Of a stretch of 64,000 bases of DNA, positions 35,508 through 46,237 are shown one piece after another. The translations under genes were made by a program, and so were the position numbers. Within the stretch, counting starts at the first letter, position 1. Each line of letters begins with the position of its first letter. The notes under the pieces were generated by a model. That model worked only from the letters and a program-made list of their open reading frames with translations. It was not told the DNA's origin and searched no databases. The DNA is taken from the NCBI RefSeq assembly GCF_000376785.1, contig NZ_AQXX01000129.1:1-64000 (forward strand), in the 5' to 3' direction. The stretch is from Hahella ganghwensis DSM 17046. GTDB taxonomy: Bacteria; Pseudomonadota; Gammaproteobacteria; Pseudomonadales; Oleiphilaceae.

Positions 35508-36608
35508 ATGTCAAAACAGATACTGATATTGCCGGGTGATGGCATTGGTCCGGAAATTGTGGCCGAGGCCAGAAAAGTTCTTGAGTTGGTTAATGAGCAA
35601 TTCGGTTTGGGGCTGACCCTGGTAGAAGGTTTGGTGGGAGGTGCCTCCATCGATGCCAATGGTGTTCCATTGACTGAGGAGACGCTGGCTGTTGCCCGTG
35701 ATTCCGCTGCCATTTTATTGGGAGCGGTCGGCGGTCCCAAATGGGATAAATTGGATATGGCCATCCGTCCTGAGAAAGGTCTTCTCGGGTTGCGGAGTAA
35801 TCTTGAGCTGTTTGCCAATCTGCGTCCCGCTATTCTTTATCCTCAGCTTGCAGAGGCCTCCAGTCTCAAGCCAGAAATCGTGGCCGGTTTAGACATTTTG
35901 ATTGTGAGAGAGCTCACCGGAGGGATCTATTTTGGTCAGCCGCGCGGTGTCAGAACTCTGGAAGCGACAGAAGCGTTCCCTCAAGGAGAGCGTCAGGGAT
36001 ATAACACTTATGTCTACAGCGAGAGTGAAATTCGTCGTATCGGCCAGGTGGCTTTCGAGTCGGCCATGAAGCGAAACAAGAAAGTTTGCTCTGTGGATAA
36101 GGCTAATGTCCTGGAGGTGACTGTGTTATGGCGTGACATCATGGAGGAACTGGCAAAAGACTATCCGGACGTAGAGCTGACCCATATGTACGTTGATAAT
36201 GCTGCCATGCAATTGGTGAAAGCGCCCAAACAGTTCGACGTCATGGTGACGGGCAACATGTTTGGCGACATCCTGTCTGATGAGGCTGCAATGCTAACTG
36301 GATCTATCGGTATGCTGCCGTCAGCCTCTTTGAATTCCGCTGGTTTTGGTATGTATGAGCCGTGCCATGGTTCGGCGCCGGATATCGCGGGGCAGGGCAA
36401 AGCCAATCCGCTGGCAACTATTCTTTCAGTAGCGATGATGTTACGCTATTCAGTTGGCTCAGAGTCAAGTGCAGCGGCCATCGAAGGGGCTGTCGGCAAG
36501 GTTCTTGATCAAGGATTAAGGACACCTGACATCGCCGGGGCCGGCAATGTGAGTGTCGTATCCACCGTGGAAATGGGGGATGCGGTCATGGCAGCCTTGA
36601 AAGCTTGA
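35508..36608 (+). CDS. leuB: 3-isopropylmalate dehydrogenase
   Basis: 366 residues from ATG 35508 (TTG 35496 is open upstream but GAGGGTGG sits between). [14 protein letters not shown], the [14 protein letters not shown] active-site loop, [14 protein letters not shown] and [21 protein letters not shown] are characteristic. It oxidises and decarboxylates 3-isopropylmalate with NAD. It is the third gene of leuCDB, with asd following as in Pseudomonas. Confidence 0.97.
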   Translation: MSKQILILPGDGIGPEIVAEARKVLELVNEQFGLGLTLVEGLVGGASIDANGVPLTEETLAVARDSAAILLGAVGGPKWDKLDMAIRPEKGLLGLRSNLELFANLRPAILYPQLAEASSLKPEIVAGLDILIVRELTGGIYFGQPRGVRTLEATEAFPQGERQGYNTYVYSESEIRRIGQVAFESAMKRNKKVCSVDKANVLEVTVLWRDIMEELAKDYPDVELTHMYVDNAAMQLVKAPKQFDVMVTGNMFGDILSDEAAMLTGSIGMLPSASLNSAGFGMYEPCHGSAPDIAGQGKANPLATILSVAMMLRYSVGSESSAAAIEGAVGKVLDQGLRTPDIAGAGNVSVVSTVEMGDAVMAALKA

Positions 36609-36655
36609 GCCGTATTCGACAGGGCGTTGAGCGCATATGTCCTGTAAGAATGAGG

Positions 36656-36681
36656 CGGGATGGGCAGATGTGTCCGTCCCG
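36656..36681 (+). other. Hairpin between leuB and asd
   Basis: CGGGATGG (36656-36663) pairs with CCGTCCCG (36674-36681), one wobble pair, ten-base loop. No T run follows. It may mark the end of the leu transcript or an RNA-processing site; low certainty. Confidence 0.25.
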
Positions 36682-36766
36682 GATGTTGGAATGATTAAGG
36701 TATAGAAATTCATGCCGGGGTGACCGGCAATTAAAAGTAGATCAGATAAACAGAGGTAGATTAGGA

Positions 36767-37882
36767 ATGAAGAAGGTAGGTTTTGTAGGTTGGCGGGGCA
36801 TGGTGGGCTCTGTGTTGATGCAGCGTATGATCGAAGAAGGGGATTTTACGCACATCGAGCCTATTTTCTTCACCACGTCCCAGTTGGGGCTGCCAGCGCC
36901 GAATGTGGGCAAGGCTGCGCCTCCGCTGAAAGATGCCAAGAGCATTGATGAATTGTCTGAGATGGACATTATCATCACCTGTCAGGGTGGGGATTATACC
37001 AATGCTGTATATCCCAAACTGCGCGATAGTGGCTGGCAGGGCTATTGGATAGATGCGGCTTCCGCGCTACGTATGGCTGATCAGTCTGTTATCGTTCTTG
37101 ATCCGGTTAACCGTAGTGTTATGGAGCAGGCAATAGATCAGGGGCGCAAAGATTTTGTTGGTGGAAACTGCACGGTCAGTCTGATGTTGATGGCGCTAGG
37201 CGGATTGTTCCGGGAGAATCTGGTCGAGTGGGTCAGTCCGATGACATATCAGGCAGCTTCTGGCGCTGGTGCGCAGAACATGAGGGAGTTGATTTCGCAG
37301 ATGGGATCAATTCACGATGCGGTCCTAGATCCGCTTGCTGATCCCGCCAGTTCCATAATCGAGATCGATCGTAAGGTTGCTGAGACCATGCGTTCTGAAG
37401 GATTCCCAACAGATCAGTTTGGCGTGCCTTTGGCAGGTAGTCTGATTCCTTGGATCGATAAAGCGATGCCTTCAGGTCAGAGTCGTGAGGAGTGGAAGGC
37501 GCAGGCTGAGGCCAATAAAATTCTGGGACGTGAAGAAACGCCGGTTCCTATTGATGGTCTCTGTGTTCGCATTGGAGCCATGCGCTGCCACAGTCAGGCA
37601 ATGACGATCAAATTGAATAAAGATGTGCCTTTGAATGAGTTAGAAGGCATTATCGCCACCGCAAATGATTGGGTACGCTTGATTCCTAACGACCGGGATG
37701 TCACCATGCGCGAGCTTTCTCCAACACGGGTAAATGGAAGTCTGGAAATACCCGTGGGTCGTCTGCGTAAATTGAGTATGGGATCGGAGTATCTGGGCGC
37801 CTTTACTGTAGGTGATCAGTTGCTATGGGGGGCTGCAGAGCCTCTGCGCAGAACGCTGGGCATTCTGCTGGGTACTCTCTGA
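36767..37882 (+). CDS. asd: Aspartate-semialdehyde dehydrogenase
   Basis: 371 residues. [20 protein letters not shown] is the NADP-binding start, [15 protein letters not shown] holds the catalytic Cys and [16 protein letters not shown] the substrate-binding His segment. It makes aspartate semialdehyde for lysine, threonine, methionine and diaminopimelate. It is the long gammaproteobacterial type (with the insert around 190-240) and is followed by a clear terminator. Confidence 0.96.
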   Translation: MKKVGFVGWRGMVGSVLMQRMIEEGDFTHIEPIFFTTSQLGLPAPNVGKAAPPLKDAKSIDELSEMDIIITCQGGDYTNAVYPKLRDSGWQGYWIDAASALRMADQSVIVLDPVNRSVMEQAIDQGRKDFVGGNCTVSLMLMALGGLFRENLVEWVSPMTYQAASGAGAQNMRELISQMGSIHDAVLDPLADPASSIIEIDRKVAETMRSEGFPTDQFGVPLAGSLIPWIDKAMPSGQSREEWKAQAEANKILGREETPVPIDGLCVRIGAMRCHSQAMTIKLNKDVPLNELEGIIATANDWVRLIPNDRDVTMRELSPTRVNGSLEIPVGRLRKLSMGSEYLGAFTVGDQLLWGAAEPLRRTLGILLGTL

Positions 37883-37939
37883 TTGAGTTGAATAGACGCA
37901 GTTGGTGCCAAAGATGATCCCGTTGGTGGGATTGGAGAA

Positions 37940-37972
37940 AACCTCTTCCTGGTGAAGGGGTTTTTCTTTTTT
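37940..37972 (+). terminator. Intrinsic terminator after asd
   Basis: AACCTCTTC (37940-37948), a five-base loop and GAAGGGGTT (37954-37962) make a stem with one wobble pair, followed by TTTTCTTTTTT. It is a textbook rho-independent terminator. Confidence 0.88.
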
Positions 37973-38422
37973 GGGGGATAGGGTTGCTGAGGATATGTCG
38001 TGTCAGTGGCCATAGAGGTGTTTTGGGTAGGTGAAGTGGTACTGACTTTTTGCCAGTTGTAAGCGGGTGAAATGTTGCGTTTCAGATTTTAACAAGAGTG
38101 TCTTTGGTCTCTTGCCAACACTGGTCTAAAGTTATTGATTAGACACAGAGTCTGGCGAAAAGTTGTCTGAAATTTGTCACCTTGTGGAAGGTGACATACT
38201 CCATGATTTACCAGATCTGAATGAGAAGCACACTTTGAGCGCTTTTGAAGGGGTATTTTCTTGTAAAAATACAGGACGTCATTAATACTTAGTAGCATTA
38301 TTCAAAGTTTATTCTAAATAATCTTAATTAACTGAAGTTTTTAAACGAAATTTTACGTCGTCAGCCATCTACTGACATATCGCGATGATAGGTGGTTAGA
38401 AAATTTGGGAAGGACAGACGCT
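37973..38422 (+). other. 450-bp leader region of fimV, with an 8-bp hairpin
   Basis: I see no gene. GTCACCTT (38176-38183) and AAGGTGAC (38188-38195) form a perfect hairpin with a four-base loop and no T run. The last 100 bases are AT-rich and probably hold the fimV promoter. A long leader before fimV is common in this group. Confidence 0.4.
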
Positions 38423-41400
38423 ATGGTTCGCAAGCTCGCGATTGCAGCATTTACACTATCAGCGCTAACTGCTGGAGTGGCCAGGGCGCTTGGTCTGGGA
38501 GAGGTTACCGTTAACAGTTACCTTAATCAGCCTCTGAGCGCAGAAATACAATTGGTGAACGTCCGGGATCTTGAGCAGAACGAGATACTGACCAATCTTG
38601 CGTCCAGGGAAGAATTTCTCAAAGCCGGGGTGGACAGGGTCTATTTTCTCTCGGATCTGAGGTTCAAGGTTGATCAAAGGTCAGACGGTTCAACAATTAT
38701 CCGGGTAACCAGTTCCAAGGCGGTTCGTGAGCCGTTTCTGAACTTCCTGGTGGAGGTTAACTGGCCGACGGGCAGATTGCTCAGAGAGTACGCGCTGCTC
38801 ATTGACCCTCCTACCTACAGCTCAGAACCTGTCGCGCCAGTTCAAGCGCCTCAGACACAAGTTACTCAACAAGTAACGACACCTGAGCCAACGCCAACGC
38901 GTCAGCAGCCAACCCGGGAAACCGCGACAACATCTTCGCAAGCATCTGCACCATCTACAACTGGTGGTACATATGGACCGACAGGTGGTGACGACACCAT
39001 GTGGTCGATAGCACTAAAGACGCGACCTGATTCCAGTGTTTCCCCGCAGAAAATGATGTTGGCGATACAGGATCTGAATCCAGGTGCATTTTTTGACGGT
39101 AATATCAATCGTCTCAAGTCGGGTCAAGTACTGCGCTTGCCCAACCGAGAAGAAATTGATTCTCGTACATCTCGGGAGGCGATCTCCGCCGTTAGTATAC
39201 AAAATCGAGAATTTGCTGAAGGAAGTAAGCAGCGTACCGTTGATGCAGCGTCTGAAAAAGAGGTTGTGACTTCGACTGGGCAGGCAGCACGTGATGAGCT
39301 AAGGGTTATCGTCGGAGATGGTGCTGAGGAAGCTTCAGGGGACGCAACGGTTGCAGGTACTGCGGACAGTGGTGGTGGATCTCTTGAGGATCTTACTCTG
39401 GCAAAGGAGCAACTGGATAAAACCACTCGTGAAAACGAAGAACTTAAAAGTCGTCTGGAAGACCTTCAGGGGCAAATGGAGACATTGCAGCGCCTGATCG
39501 AGCTGAAGGATGACCAGTTGGCCGCCTTGCAAGGCGAGGCAGCAGTTTCGGAAGCTGAAACAATTGAACCCGGTATTTCTGAAGGGATTACACCTGAAGG
39601 AACCGGGTCAGACGTACAGATACCGGAAGAGTCAGGCGAGACTGTTACACCTGAAGCGATGTCTCCGGAGTCAATGACCACTGAAGGTCAAATGACGCCG
39701 TTGGAATCCCCGGAGAGCATGACTCCTCAAGTAGAAGAGGAGCCTGTTCCTGTTGAAGAGGCCGTCACTCCAACTGTTGAGGAAGAAAAGCCAGCTGTCC
39801 AACCAAAGCCTATTGAGCCGGTGGTTGAGGAAGAATCCTTTGTCGATATGATTATGAACAATCTGGTGTATCAGATTGCTATCGCGGCAGGTGGTGTTGT
39901 TGTTCTATTGATTCTCTGGCTGTTGTTCAGAGGGCGTGGAAGTAAGGATGAGGGTCTTGATGAGGGTTTGGAAGATAACGATACCGTCATTACCTTTGAA
40001 GAGGATGATCAACTTCCCGTAACTGCGGTGGAGTCTGAGTCTGGCGAAGGGGCTGGTTCTGACCCTGTCGCGGAAGCTGATGTGTATGTTGCCTACCAGA
40101 AGTACGGTCAGGCCGAGCAGGTGCTTGAAGCTGCCCTAGAGGAACAGCCTAACAATTACGAATATCGTCTGAAGTTGCTTGAGGTGCTTGGTGAAGCTAA
40201 GGAGGCTGCAAAATTCTCAGCAGCTTTTGCCGCACTTGAAGCCAGTGGTGATGCCGATGTATTGGAAAGGGCGGGTGACATTAAGGCTAGATATTCTGAT
40301 CTCTCGGATGAGCCTGAAGTCTCTCTCGATGATCTCGAAAGCCAGTTGATGGGCGGTGGGGATGACTTTGCGTCAGAGGAAGAGCTGCAAGGGACGGATC
40401 TGAGTGATGATTTCGAGCTCGATGTGGATAATTTGGATGATGTCGAAGAAACCGTCATTCAAAGTGAAGCGCAAGCGGACTTTGTTCAGGAAGAGAGTCT
40501 CGATCTTGAGGGGGAATCCTCATCAGTTGAGAGCGAGGATGATCTCGATATCGAATTCGACCTCAGTGATATCGATCTGGATGATACGAGTACTGGCATG
40601 ACCACGGAGGACTTGGCTGAGCCCGAGGCTCAGGACGAAGACTTTGCCGGAATGGATCTGAATTTGGATGAAGATTTATCTACCGACGACCTGGAAGACA
40701 CCGTGAATCAGCCGCCAATGGTTGAGCCGATGGACGAGGGGTTTAATTTGGATCTGGAAGAAGAGATTCAGAAAGATTCATCAGGTGATGACCTGGATCT
40801 GGATTTCAGTGAAGAAATGCTCGACTTTGATTCTGAGTCTGAGACGCCAGCAGAGGAATCCACGCTGGACGTTGAGGAAGAATTGAGTCTTGATTTGGAT
40901 GATAATGATCTGGATTTCTCCCTGGATGAGCAGGGTGCCGGATTAAGTGACGAAGAAGAGAAAGCGCTTCAGGGCGACGATGTTGAAGATTTCTCTTTGG
41001 ATACGCTAGATGAAGAGGCTGACCTGGATCTTGACTTGGGTGAAGTGTCTGAAGATTTGCAGGATGATAGTAAAGCTGAAGGTCTGTCAGAAGATATTGC
41101 AGAAGAGTTCGTTCAGGAGATGGATTTCCTAGAGGAAGAATCTGATGCTCAAGAGTTAAATGTTGACGATCTGGGATCGCCAGATGAAACGATGATTCAG
41201 CCTCCTGCAGGCGCTCAGCAAGAGGTAGGAGGAGAGGAGAAAACTGCAAAACCACAGGATGAATTTGTGACGGAAATGGAAGAAGACTTTGACTTCCTGT
41301 CCGATACCGACGAATCAGCAACCAAGCTGGATCTGGCACGGGCTTATATCGATATGGGAGATAAAGAAGGTGCTCGCGATATTTTGGAAGAAGTCGTGGA

Positions 41401-41458
41401 TGAGGGTAATGATACCCAGAAGCAGGAAGCAGCCGATCTGTTAAAGGGACTTGAATAA
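38423..41458 (+). CDS. fimV: FimV/HubP-type pole-organising and pilus protein
   Basis: 1011 residues from ATG 38423 with GGAAGGA upstream. Signal peptide, then the conserved LGLGEVTVNSYLNQPLSAEIQLV domain; a LysM-like region (YGPTGGDDTMWSIALKTRPD, 180-250) for peptidoglycan; a coiled coil (about 325-365); a Pro/Glu-rich stretch; one membrane helix (IAIAAGGVVVLLILWLLF) near 485; TPR helices in the cytoplasm; a very acidic Asp/Glu-rich part; and the C-terminal FimV domain KLDLARAYIDMGDKEGARDI. It anchors polar proteins and supports type IV pili. Position before truA is standard. Confidence 0.95.
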   Translation: MVRKLAIAAFTLSALTAGVARALGLGEVTVNSYLNQPLSAEIQLVNVRDLEQNEILTNLASREEFLKAGVDRVYFLSDLRFKVDQRSDGSTIIRVTSSKAVREPFLNFLVEVNWPTGRLLREYALLIDPPTYSSEPVAPVQAPQTQVTQQVTTPEPTPTRQQPTRETATTSSQASAPSTTGGTYGPTGGDDTMWSIALKTRPDSSVSPQKMMLAIQDLNPGAFFDGNINRLKSGQVLRLPNREEIDSRTSREAISAVSIQNREFAEGSKQRTVDAASEKEVVTSTGQAARDELRVIVGDGAEEASGDATVAGTADSGGGSLEDLTLAKEQLDKTTRENEELKSRLEDLQGQMETLQRLIELKDDQLAALQGEAAVSEAETIEPGISEGITPEGTGSDVQIPEESGETVTPEAMSPESMTTEGQMTPLESPESMTPQVEEEPVPVEEAVTPTVEEEKPAVQPKPIEPVVEEESFVDMIMNNLVYQIAIAAGGVVVLLILWLLFRGRGSKDEGLDEGLEDNDTVITFEEDDQLPVTAVESESGEGAGSDPVAEADVYVAYQKYGQAEQVLEAALEEQPNNYEYRLKLLEVLGEAKEAAKFSAAFAALEASGDADVLERAGDIKARYSDLSDEPEVSLDDLESQLMGGGDDFASEEELQGTDLSDDFELDVDNLDDVEETVIQSEAQADFVQEESLDLEGESSSVESEDDLDIEFDLSDIDLDDTSTGMTTEDLAEPEAQDEDFAGMDLNLDEDLSTDDLEDTVNQPPMVEPMDEGFNLDLEEEIQKDSSGDDLDLDFSEEMLDFDSESETPAEESTLDVEEELSLDLDDNDLDFSLDEQGAGLSDEEEKALQGDDVEDFSLDTLDEEADLDLDLGEVSEDLQDDSKAEGLSEDIAEEFVQEMDFLEEESDAQELNVDDLGSPDETMIQPPAGAQQEVGGEEKTAKPQDEFVTEMEEDFDFLSDTDESATKLDLARAYIDMGDKEGARDILEEVVDEGNDTQKQEAADLLKGLE

Positions 41459-41478
41459 TTCAATTCCTTGCCAATAAT

Positions 41479-41504
41479 GCGACCCTCGAATTAAAGAGGG
41501 TCGC
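41479..41504 (+). terminator. Perfect 9-bp hairpin between fimV and truA
   Basis: GCGACCCTC (41479-41487), eight-base loop, GAGGGTCGC (41496-41504), then TTT. It has the form of an intrinsic terminator with a short T run, and lies only eight bases before truA, so it may partly limit read-through or shield the truA start. Confidence 0.6.
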
Positions 41505-41512
41505 TTTCCGCA

Positions 41513-42379
41513 ATGCCACATCAATATTCTGCAAATTCTGAATCGGTCGAATCTGTTTATCCTTTGTCAAGCTTGGCTTTGACTCCGGGTAAGCGTGTAG
41601 CTCTGCTCTTGGGTTATGAGGGCGCAAAATACCATGGGTGGCAGGCCCAAAACTCCGGGGTTGCTTCGGTGCAGGCGGAGCTTGAAAGGGCCCTTTCCAA
41701 GGTTGCGGATCAGCCAATTCAGGTTGTGTGTGCCGGTAGAACTGATGCCGGTGTCAATGCAACTCAGCAAGTTGTCCATTTTGAAAATCCACCTTCTCGA
41801 AGCCCTCATTCGTGGGTTATGGGAGCCAATCATTTTTTGCCTGATGATATTGCCATCCAGTGGGCGGGAGGGGTAGCCGACGATTTTCATGCCAGATATA
41901 CCGCCACATCGAGAGTATACCGCTATGTTATATACAATCACCCAGTCAAGCCGGCCTGGGCGCATGGCAGTGTGACCTGGATTCACCCGCGACTGGAAGA
42001 GCATCGCATGCATGTGGCGGCGCAGTTTCTTCTGGGAGAGAATGACTTTACCTCCTTTCGCGGTTCGGATTGTCAGTCCCATACCCCTTTCAGGAATGTG
42101 AGTCGAGTAAGCGTTACTCGCAAGGCGGACCTTGTTATTGTTGAAATAGAGGCGAATGCTTTTCTGCATCATATGGTGCGCAACATCGTAGGGACCTTGC
42201 TGCAAGTAGGAATGGGTAAACAGGAGCCTGAGTGGGTAAAGGAAGTGCTCGGGGCAAAAAAAAGGTGCAAGGCCGGCGTGACGGCTCCTGCAAGTGGATT
42301 GTATCTGGTGAAGGTTCGGTATCCCAAAGATTGCGCTATTCCTGACTTACCCTTTGGCCCGTTTTTCCTGCAGGATTAG
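41513..42379 (+). CDS. truA: tRNA pseudouridine synthase A
   Basis: 288 residues. VVCAGRTDAGVNATQQVVHF holds the catalytic Asp, ALLLGYEGAKYHGWQAQ is the N-terminal RNA-binding start and FLHHMVRNIVGTLLQVG a conserved later block. It makes pseudouridine at positions 38-40 of the anticodon stem. It has the normal location between fimV and trpF. Its N-terminal about 20 residues are longer than usual; a later start is possible. Confidence 0.95.
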   Translation: MPHQYSANSESVESVYPLSSLALTPGKRVALLLGYEGAKYHGWQAQNSGVASVQAELERALSKVADQPIQVVCAGRTDAGVNATQQVVHFENPPSRSPHSWVMGANHFLPDDIAIQWAGGVADDFHARYTATSRVYRYVIYNHPVKPAWAHGSVTWIHPRLEEHRMHVAAQFLLGENDFTSFRGSDCQSHTPFRNVSRVSVTRKADLVIVEIEANAFLHHMVRNIVGTLLQVGMGKQEPEWVKEVLGAKKRCKAGVTAPASGLYLVKVRYPKDCAIPDLPFGPFFLQD

Positions 42380-42511
42380 CTTCGCGGTGATCAAAACCTG
42401 TCTTGTGGTCAGGAGTGTGACGGGACAATGATTTCCAAAAGGGACGTTTCCTACCTCCGAATGATCCCGTTATAATTCAGGTCCTTTGAATCGAAAATAG
42501 GGCGATTTAAG

Positions 42512-43138
42512 TTGCGCACACGCTGTAAGATATGTGGAATTACCAGGCTGGAAGATGCGCTGGTGGCGACAGAGCTTGGAGTGGATGCTCTGGGATTTGT
42601 TTTTTATGAGCCCAGCCCGAGGTATGTGGCTCCTGATGTGGCAAACGATATTATTCGCCAACTGCCTCCGTTCGTAACTACGGTTGGGCTGTTTGTGAAT
42701 CATGAGCATTCTCAGGTCGAAGCTATTCTGAAACAGGTTAGGCTGGATGTGCTGCAATTTCACGGGGGTGAGGATGATGCCTTCTGTCGCTCGTTCGATA
42801 AGCCGTATTATAAGTCCATTGGCGTGGAGAGTCGGCAGGCCCTTGAGCAAAAAATGAAAGAATTTCCGTCTGCTTCTGCATTATTGCTGGATACCCATGA
42901 TCCGGTTCTGAAGGGCGGCACCGGTCGCACTTTTGATTGGCAGCTGGTAGGGAAAGATAGGCCAAAACCCCTCATTGTGGCTGGAGGATTGAATCCGGCC
43001 AATGTGCATGAGGCGATTCGCATGTTGCATCCGTACGCCGTCGATGTCAGTGGTGGAGTTGAGGCGTCCAAGGGAATTAAGGATGCGCAATTAATGAAAG
43101 ATTTTTTAAGAGAGGTGTATCGTGACAGCAAGGCTTGA
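42512..43138 (+). CDS. trpF: Phosphoribosylanthranilate isomerase
   Basis: 208 residues from TTG 42512: the family must begin at [16 protein letters not shown] and no ATG or GTG is better placed. [40 protein letters not shown] and [24 protein letters not shown] complete the barrel. Third step of tryptophan synthesis from anthranilate. Its end overlaps trpB by 17 bp. Confidence 0.95.
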   Translation: MRTRCKICGITRLEDALVATELGVDALGFVFYEPSPRYVAPDVANDIIRQLPPFVTTVGLFVNHEHSQVEAILKQVRLDVLQFHGGEDDAFCRSFDKPYYKSIGVESRQALEQKMKEFPSASALLLDTHDPVLKGGTGRTFDWQLVGKDRPKPLIVAGGLNPANVHEAIRMLHPYAVDVSGGVEASKGIKDAQLMKDFLREVYRDSKA

Positions 43139-44345
43139 TGCCGAAACCCTGGCTAATATTCCCGATAAGAGAGGTCACTTCGGGCCATACGGCGGTCGCT
43201 TCGTTTCTGAGACGCTGATGTCTTCACTGTTGGAGCTGGAAGCGCACTACGAAAAGCTAAGAATTGATCCGCGATTTCAGGATGAATTTGACAGAGATCT
43301 GGCGGATTATGTGGGGCGTCCTTCTCCGTTGTATTTTGCCGAACACCTGACCAGAAAAGTTGGCGGAGCGAAAATCTACCTGAAACGGGAAGACCTTAAT
43401 CATACTGGTGCTCATAAGGTTAACAACACCATTGGGCAAGCGCTCCTGGCCAAATATCTGGGTAAACCCCGTATTATTGCCGAAACGGGCGCTGGCCAGC
43501 ATGGGGTTGCCTCCGCCACTGTTGCTGCCAGGCTGGGCTTGGAGTGCGTGGTCTATATGGGGGCTGAAGACGTTCAGCGGCAGGCGCTGAACGTCTACCG
43601 GATGAAATTGCTTGGAGCGACAGTCAAGCCAGTCACCAGTGGAACCCGCACTCTAAAAGATGCGATGAATGAGGCGTTAAGAGACTGGGTGACCAATGTC
43701 GACGATACGTTCTATATCATTGGTACCGTAGCGGGGCCCCATCCATACCCTAAATTGGTGAGAGACTTTCAGTCAATTATTGGTCGGGAAGCCCGTCTGC
43801 AGTGCCTGGAAAAAGAAGGGCGTTTGCCGGATGCATTGGTCGCCTGTGTTGGCGGCGGGTCAAATGCAATGGGGCTGTTCTATCCGTTTATCGAAGACGA
43901 GAATGTTGAAATGTACGGCGTCGAGGCTGGTGGTCTGGGTGTCTCCACGGGGCGGCATGCTGCTCCTTTGTGCGCGGGCCGTCCGGGTGTACTGCATGGT
44001 AACCGGACTTACCTCATGGAAGATGATAATGGGCAGATCATGTCCACTCACTCCATTTCGGCAGGTCTGGACTATCCAGGTGTCGGGCCTGAGCATGCCT
44101 GGCTGAAAGATATCGGGCGTGCCAATTATGTGGCTGCTACCGATGAAGAAGCTTTGGAAGCATTTCACACGCTGACTCGTGTTGAAGGCATTATGCCGGC
44201 GCTGGAGTCGAGTCATGCCATCGCTCACGCTATGAAACTTGCCGGTGAAATGGATCGGGATCAGGTGATTGTGGTCAATCTTTCAGGTCGTGGCGACAAA
44301 GATATCCATACAGTGGCAAATCTGGACGGCATCGATCTCAGCTAA
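43122..44345 (+). CDS. trpB: Tryptophan synthase beta subunit
   Basis: 407 residues from GTG 43122 with GAGAGGTG before it, inside the end of trpF. The PLP lysine is in [19 protein letters not shown], and the phosphate loop is [29 protein letters not shown] opens the protein. It joins indole and serine to make tryptophan, using an indole tunnel from TrpA. Confidence 0.97.
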   Translation: MTARLDAETLANIPDKRGHFGPYGGRFVSETLMSSLLELEAHYEKLRIDPRFQDEFDRDLADYVGRPSPLYFAEHLTRKVGGAKIYLKREDLNHTGAHKVNNTIGQALLAKYLGKPRIIAETGAGQHGVASATVAARLGLECVVYMGAEDVQRQALNVYRMKLLGATVKPVTSGTRTLKDAMNEALRDWVTNVDDTFYIIGTVAGPHPYPKLVRDFQSIIGREARLQCLEKEGRLPDALVACVGGGSNAMGLFYPFIEDENVEMYGVEAGGLGVSTGRHAAPLCAGRPGVLHGNRTYLMEDDNGQIMSTHSISAGLDYPGVGPEHAWLKDIGRANYVAATDEEALEAFHTLTRVEGIMPALESSHAIAHAMKLAGEMDRDQVIVVNLSGRGDKDIHTVANLDGIDLS

Positions 44346-44422
44346 GATGTCACCTCACAATCATAAACAAGACTAATTAGAAGAAGGGTGCAAATACAGC
44401 TCCCTTATGTGCAAGGTAAACT

Positions 44423-45226
44423 ATGAGTCGTATAACCCCCTGCTTAAAAGCGTTGAACGAAGCCGGAAAGAGTGCGCTGATTCCATACGTGACAGCCGGT
44501 GATCCAAATCCCTCCGCGACAGTTGAGATAATGCATACGCTGGTGAAGTCTGGCGCGGATATTATTGAGCTTGGCGTTCCCTTCTCCGACCCCATGGCAG
44601 ATGGTCCGGTCATTCAGCTAGCCTGTGAGCGTGCGCTGGTTCATGGTACCTCTCTGCAAAATGTGTTGGATATGGTGGCAGAGTTTCGCAAAACAGACGA
44701 CAAAACACCGGTGGTTCTGATGGGGTATCTCAATCCGGTAGAAGCCATGGGGATGGAGGTCTTTATTGAAAAGGCGAAAGCTTCAGGAGTCGACGGTGTG
44801 CTGACTGTAGATCTTCCCCCTGAAGAGGCTGACGATGTTGTTCCCCGTTTCAAGGAAGCAGGGCTGGATGCCATCTTTCTGCTGGCTCCTACAACGACAA
44901 ACGAGCGTATTAAATCTGCGGTGGCACATGGCTCTGGTTACATCTACTATGTATCTCTTAAAGGGGTGACCGGATCCAGTGCCCTGAATATCGATGATGT
45001 CAGTCAGCAATTGGCCCGAATTCGTGGTCTGACTGATATGCCGGTAGGAGTTGGATTCGGTATCAAGGATGCGGATTCCGCAGCGGCCGTCTCGAAAGTA
45101 GCCGATGGTGTAATTGTCGGTAGCGCACTAGTCAATACAATTGCAGAAAATGCCGACTCTTCTGAGAGCATGCATGGCCAAATCGGTAAGCTGATAGGCG
45201 CAATGCGATCTGCAATGGATCAGTAG
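44423..45226 (+). CDS. trpA: Tryptophan synthase alpha subunit
   Basis: 267 residues. [19 protein letters not shown] carries the catalytic Glu/Asp pair region, and [15 protein letters not shown] with [12 protein letters not shown] form the phosphate-binding part. It cleaves indole-3-glycerol phosphate and passes indole to TrpB. It starts 77 bp after trpB and is followed by accD. Confidence 0.97.
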   Translation: MSRITPCLKALNEAGKSALIPYVTAGDPNPSATVEIMHTLVKSGADIIELGVPFSDPMADGPVIQLACERALVHGTSLQNVLDMVAEFRKTDDKTPVVLMGYLNPVEAMGMEVFIEKAKASGVDGVLTVDLPPEEADDVVPRFKEAGLDAIFLLAPTTTNERIKSAVAHGSGYIYYVSLKGVTGSSALNIDDVSQQLARIRGLTDMPVGVGFGIKDADSAAAVSKVADGVIVGSALVNTIAENADSSESMHGQIGKLIGAMRSAMDQ

Positions 45227-45283
45227 TCGGAACAGAGAGCAGCTTGCAAGCTGAATGGAATAACCGCAAAAAAGTAGGTAACT

Positions 45284-46237
45284 ATGAGTAGCTGGCTAGA
45301 AAAGATCATTCCTGGAATGGGCGGAGCACAGTCAAAGCACAAGAGCAATGTTCCTGAAGGGCTGTGGAAAAAGTGCCCTAAATGTAGCGCAGTACTTTAC
45401 CGGCCAGAATTGGAAAAAAACCTGGATGTCTGCCCCAAATGTCAGCATCACATGAGAGTGACAGCCAGGAAGCGTATTGAGTTGTTCCTGGATAAGGATA
45501 ACCGACAGGAAATTTCTCCCGATCTTGAGCCAAGTGATCGTTTACGCTTCAAAGATACCAAGCGCTATCGGGACAGGTTGGTGAGTAATCAGAAATCAAC
45601 CGGAGAGAAAGATGCGCTTGTGGTCTTCAAGGGGACGGTTGAGTCTGTTCCTGTAGTGGTTGCGGCTTTTGAATTCAGTTTCTTGGGTGGTTCCATGGGG
45701 GCGGTTGTTGGCGAGAAATTCATTCGGGCCGTCAATACCTGTCTGGAAAACAAATGTGCGCTGATATGTTTTTCTGCCAGTGGCGGCGCCCGCATGCAGG
45801 AAGCCTTAATCTCACTGATGCAGATGGCGAAGACCTCGGCAGCATTAGAAGTTATGAAGATGCAGGGATTACCATACATCTCTGTAATGACTGATCCGGT
45901 TTTTGGTGGTGTGTCGGCCAGTCTTGCGATGTTGGGAGACCTGAATGTTGCTGAACCTAATGCATTGATCGGTTTTGCTGGCCCCAGGGTTATTGAACAG
46001 ACGGTCAGGGAGAAGCTCCCTGAAGGATTTCAGCGTAGTGAGTTTCTTTTGGAGCATGGGGCGATCGACATGATCATCTCCCGTGGACAGATGAGAAACC
46101 GATTGGCGGCCATAATCGCCAAACTGCAAAATTTACCCGCACCGGACGCGGAGTCTGAGCCTGAGTTTGATGAAACTGCCGGGCAACAGGCGATGCAGGA
46201 GGGAGCGGCTCCGAGCCCAGGTGACAATGTCGGATAA
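45284..46237 (+). CDS. accD: Acetyl-CoA carboxylase carboxyltransferase beta subunit
   Basis: 317 residues. The N-terminal zinc ribbon CPKC (x15 or so) CPKC is at about 31-53; [34 protein letters not shown] and [16 protein letters not shown] are the carboxyltransferase core. It works with AccA to load the carboxyl group from biotin onto acetyl-CoA in fatty-acid synthesis. The last about 30 residues are acidic and variable. Its end overlaps folC. Confidence 0.97.
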   Translation: MSSWLEKIIPGMGGAQSKHKSNVPEGLWKKCPKCSAVLYRPELEKNLDVCPKCQHHMRVTARKRIELFLDKDNRQEISPDLEPSDRLRFKDTKRYRDRLVSNQKSTGEKDALVVFKGTVESVPVVVAAFEFSFLGGSMGAVVGEKFIRAVNTCLENKCALICFSASGGARMQEALISLMQMAKTSAALEVMKMQGLPYISVMTDPVFGGVSASLAMLGDLNVAEPNALIGFAGPRVIEQTVREKLPEGFQRSEFLLEHGAIDMIISRGQMRNRLAAIIAKLQNLPAPDAESEPEFDETAGQQAMQEGAAPSPGDNVG

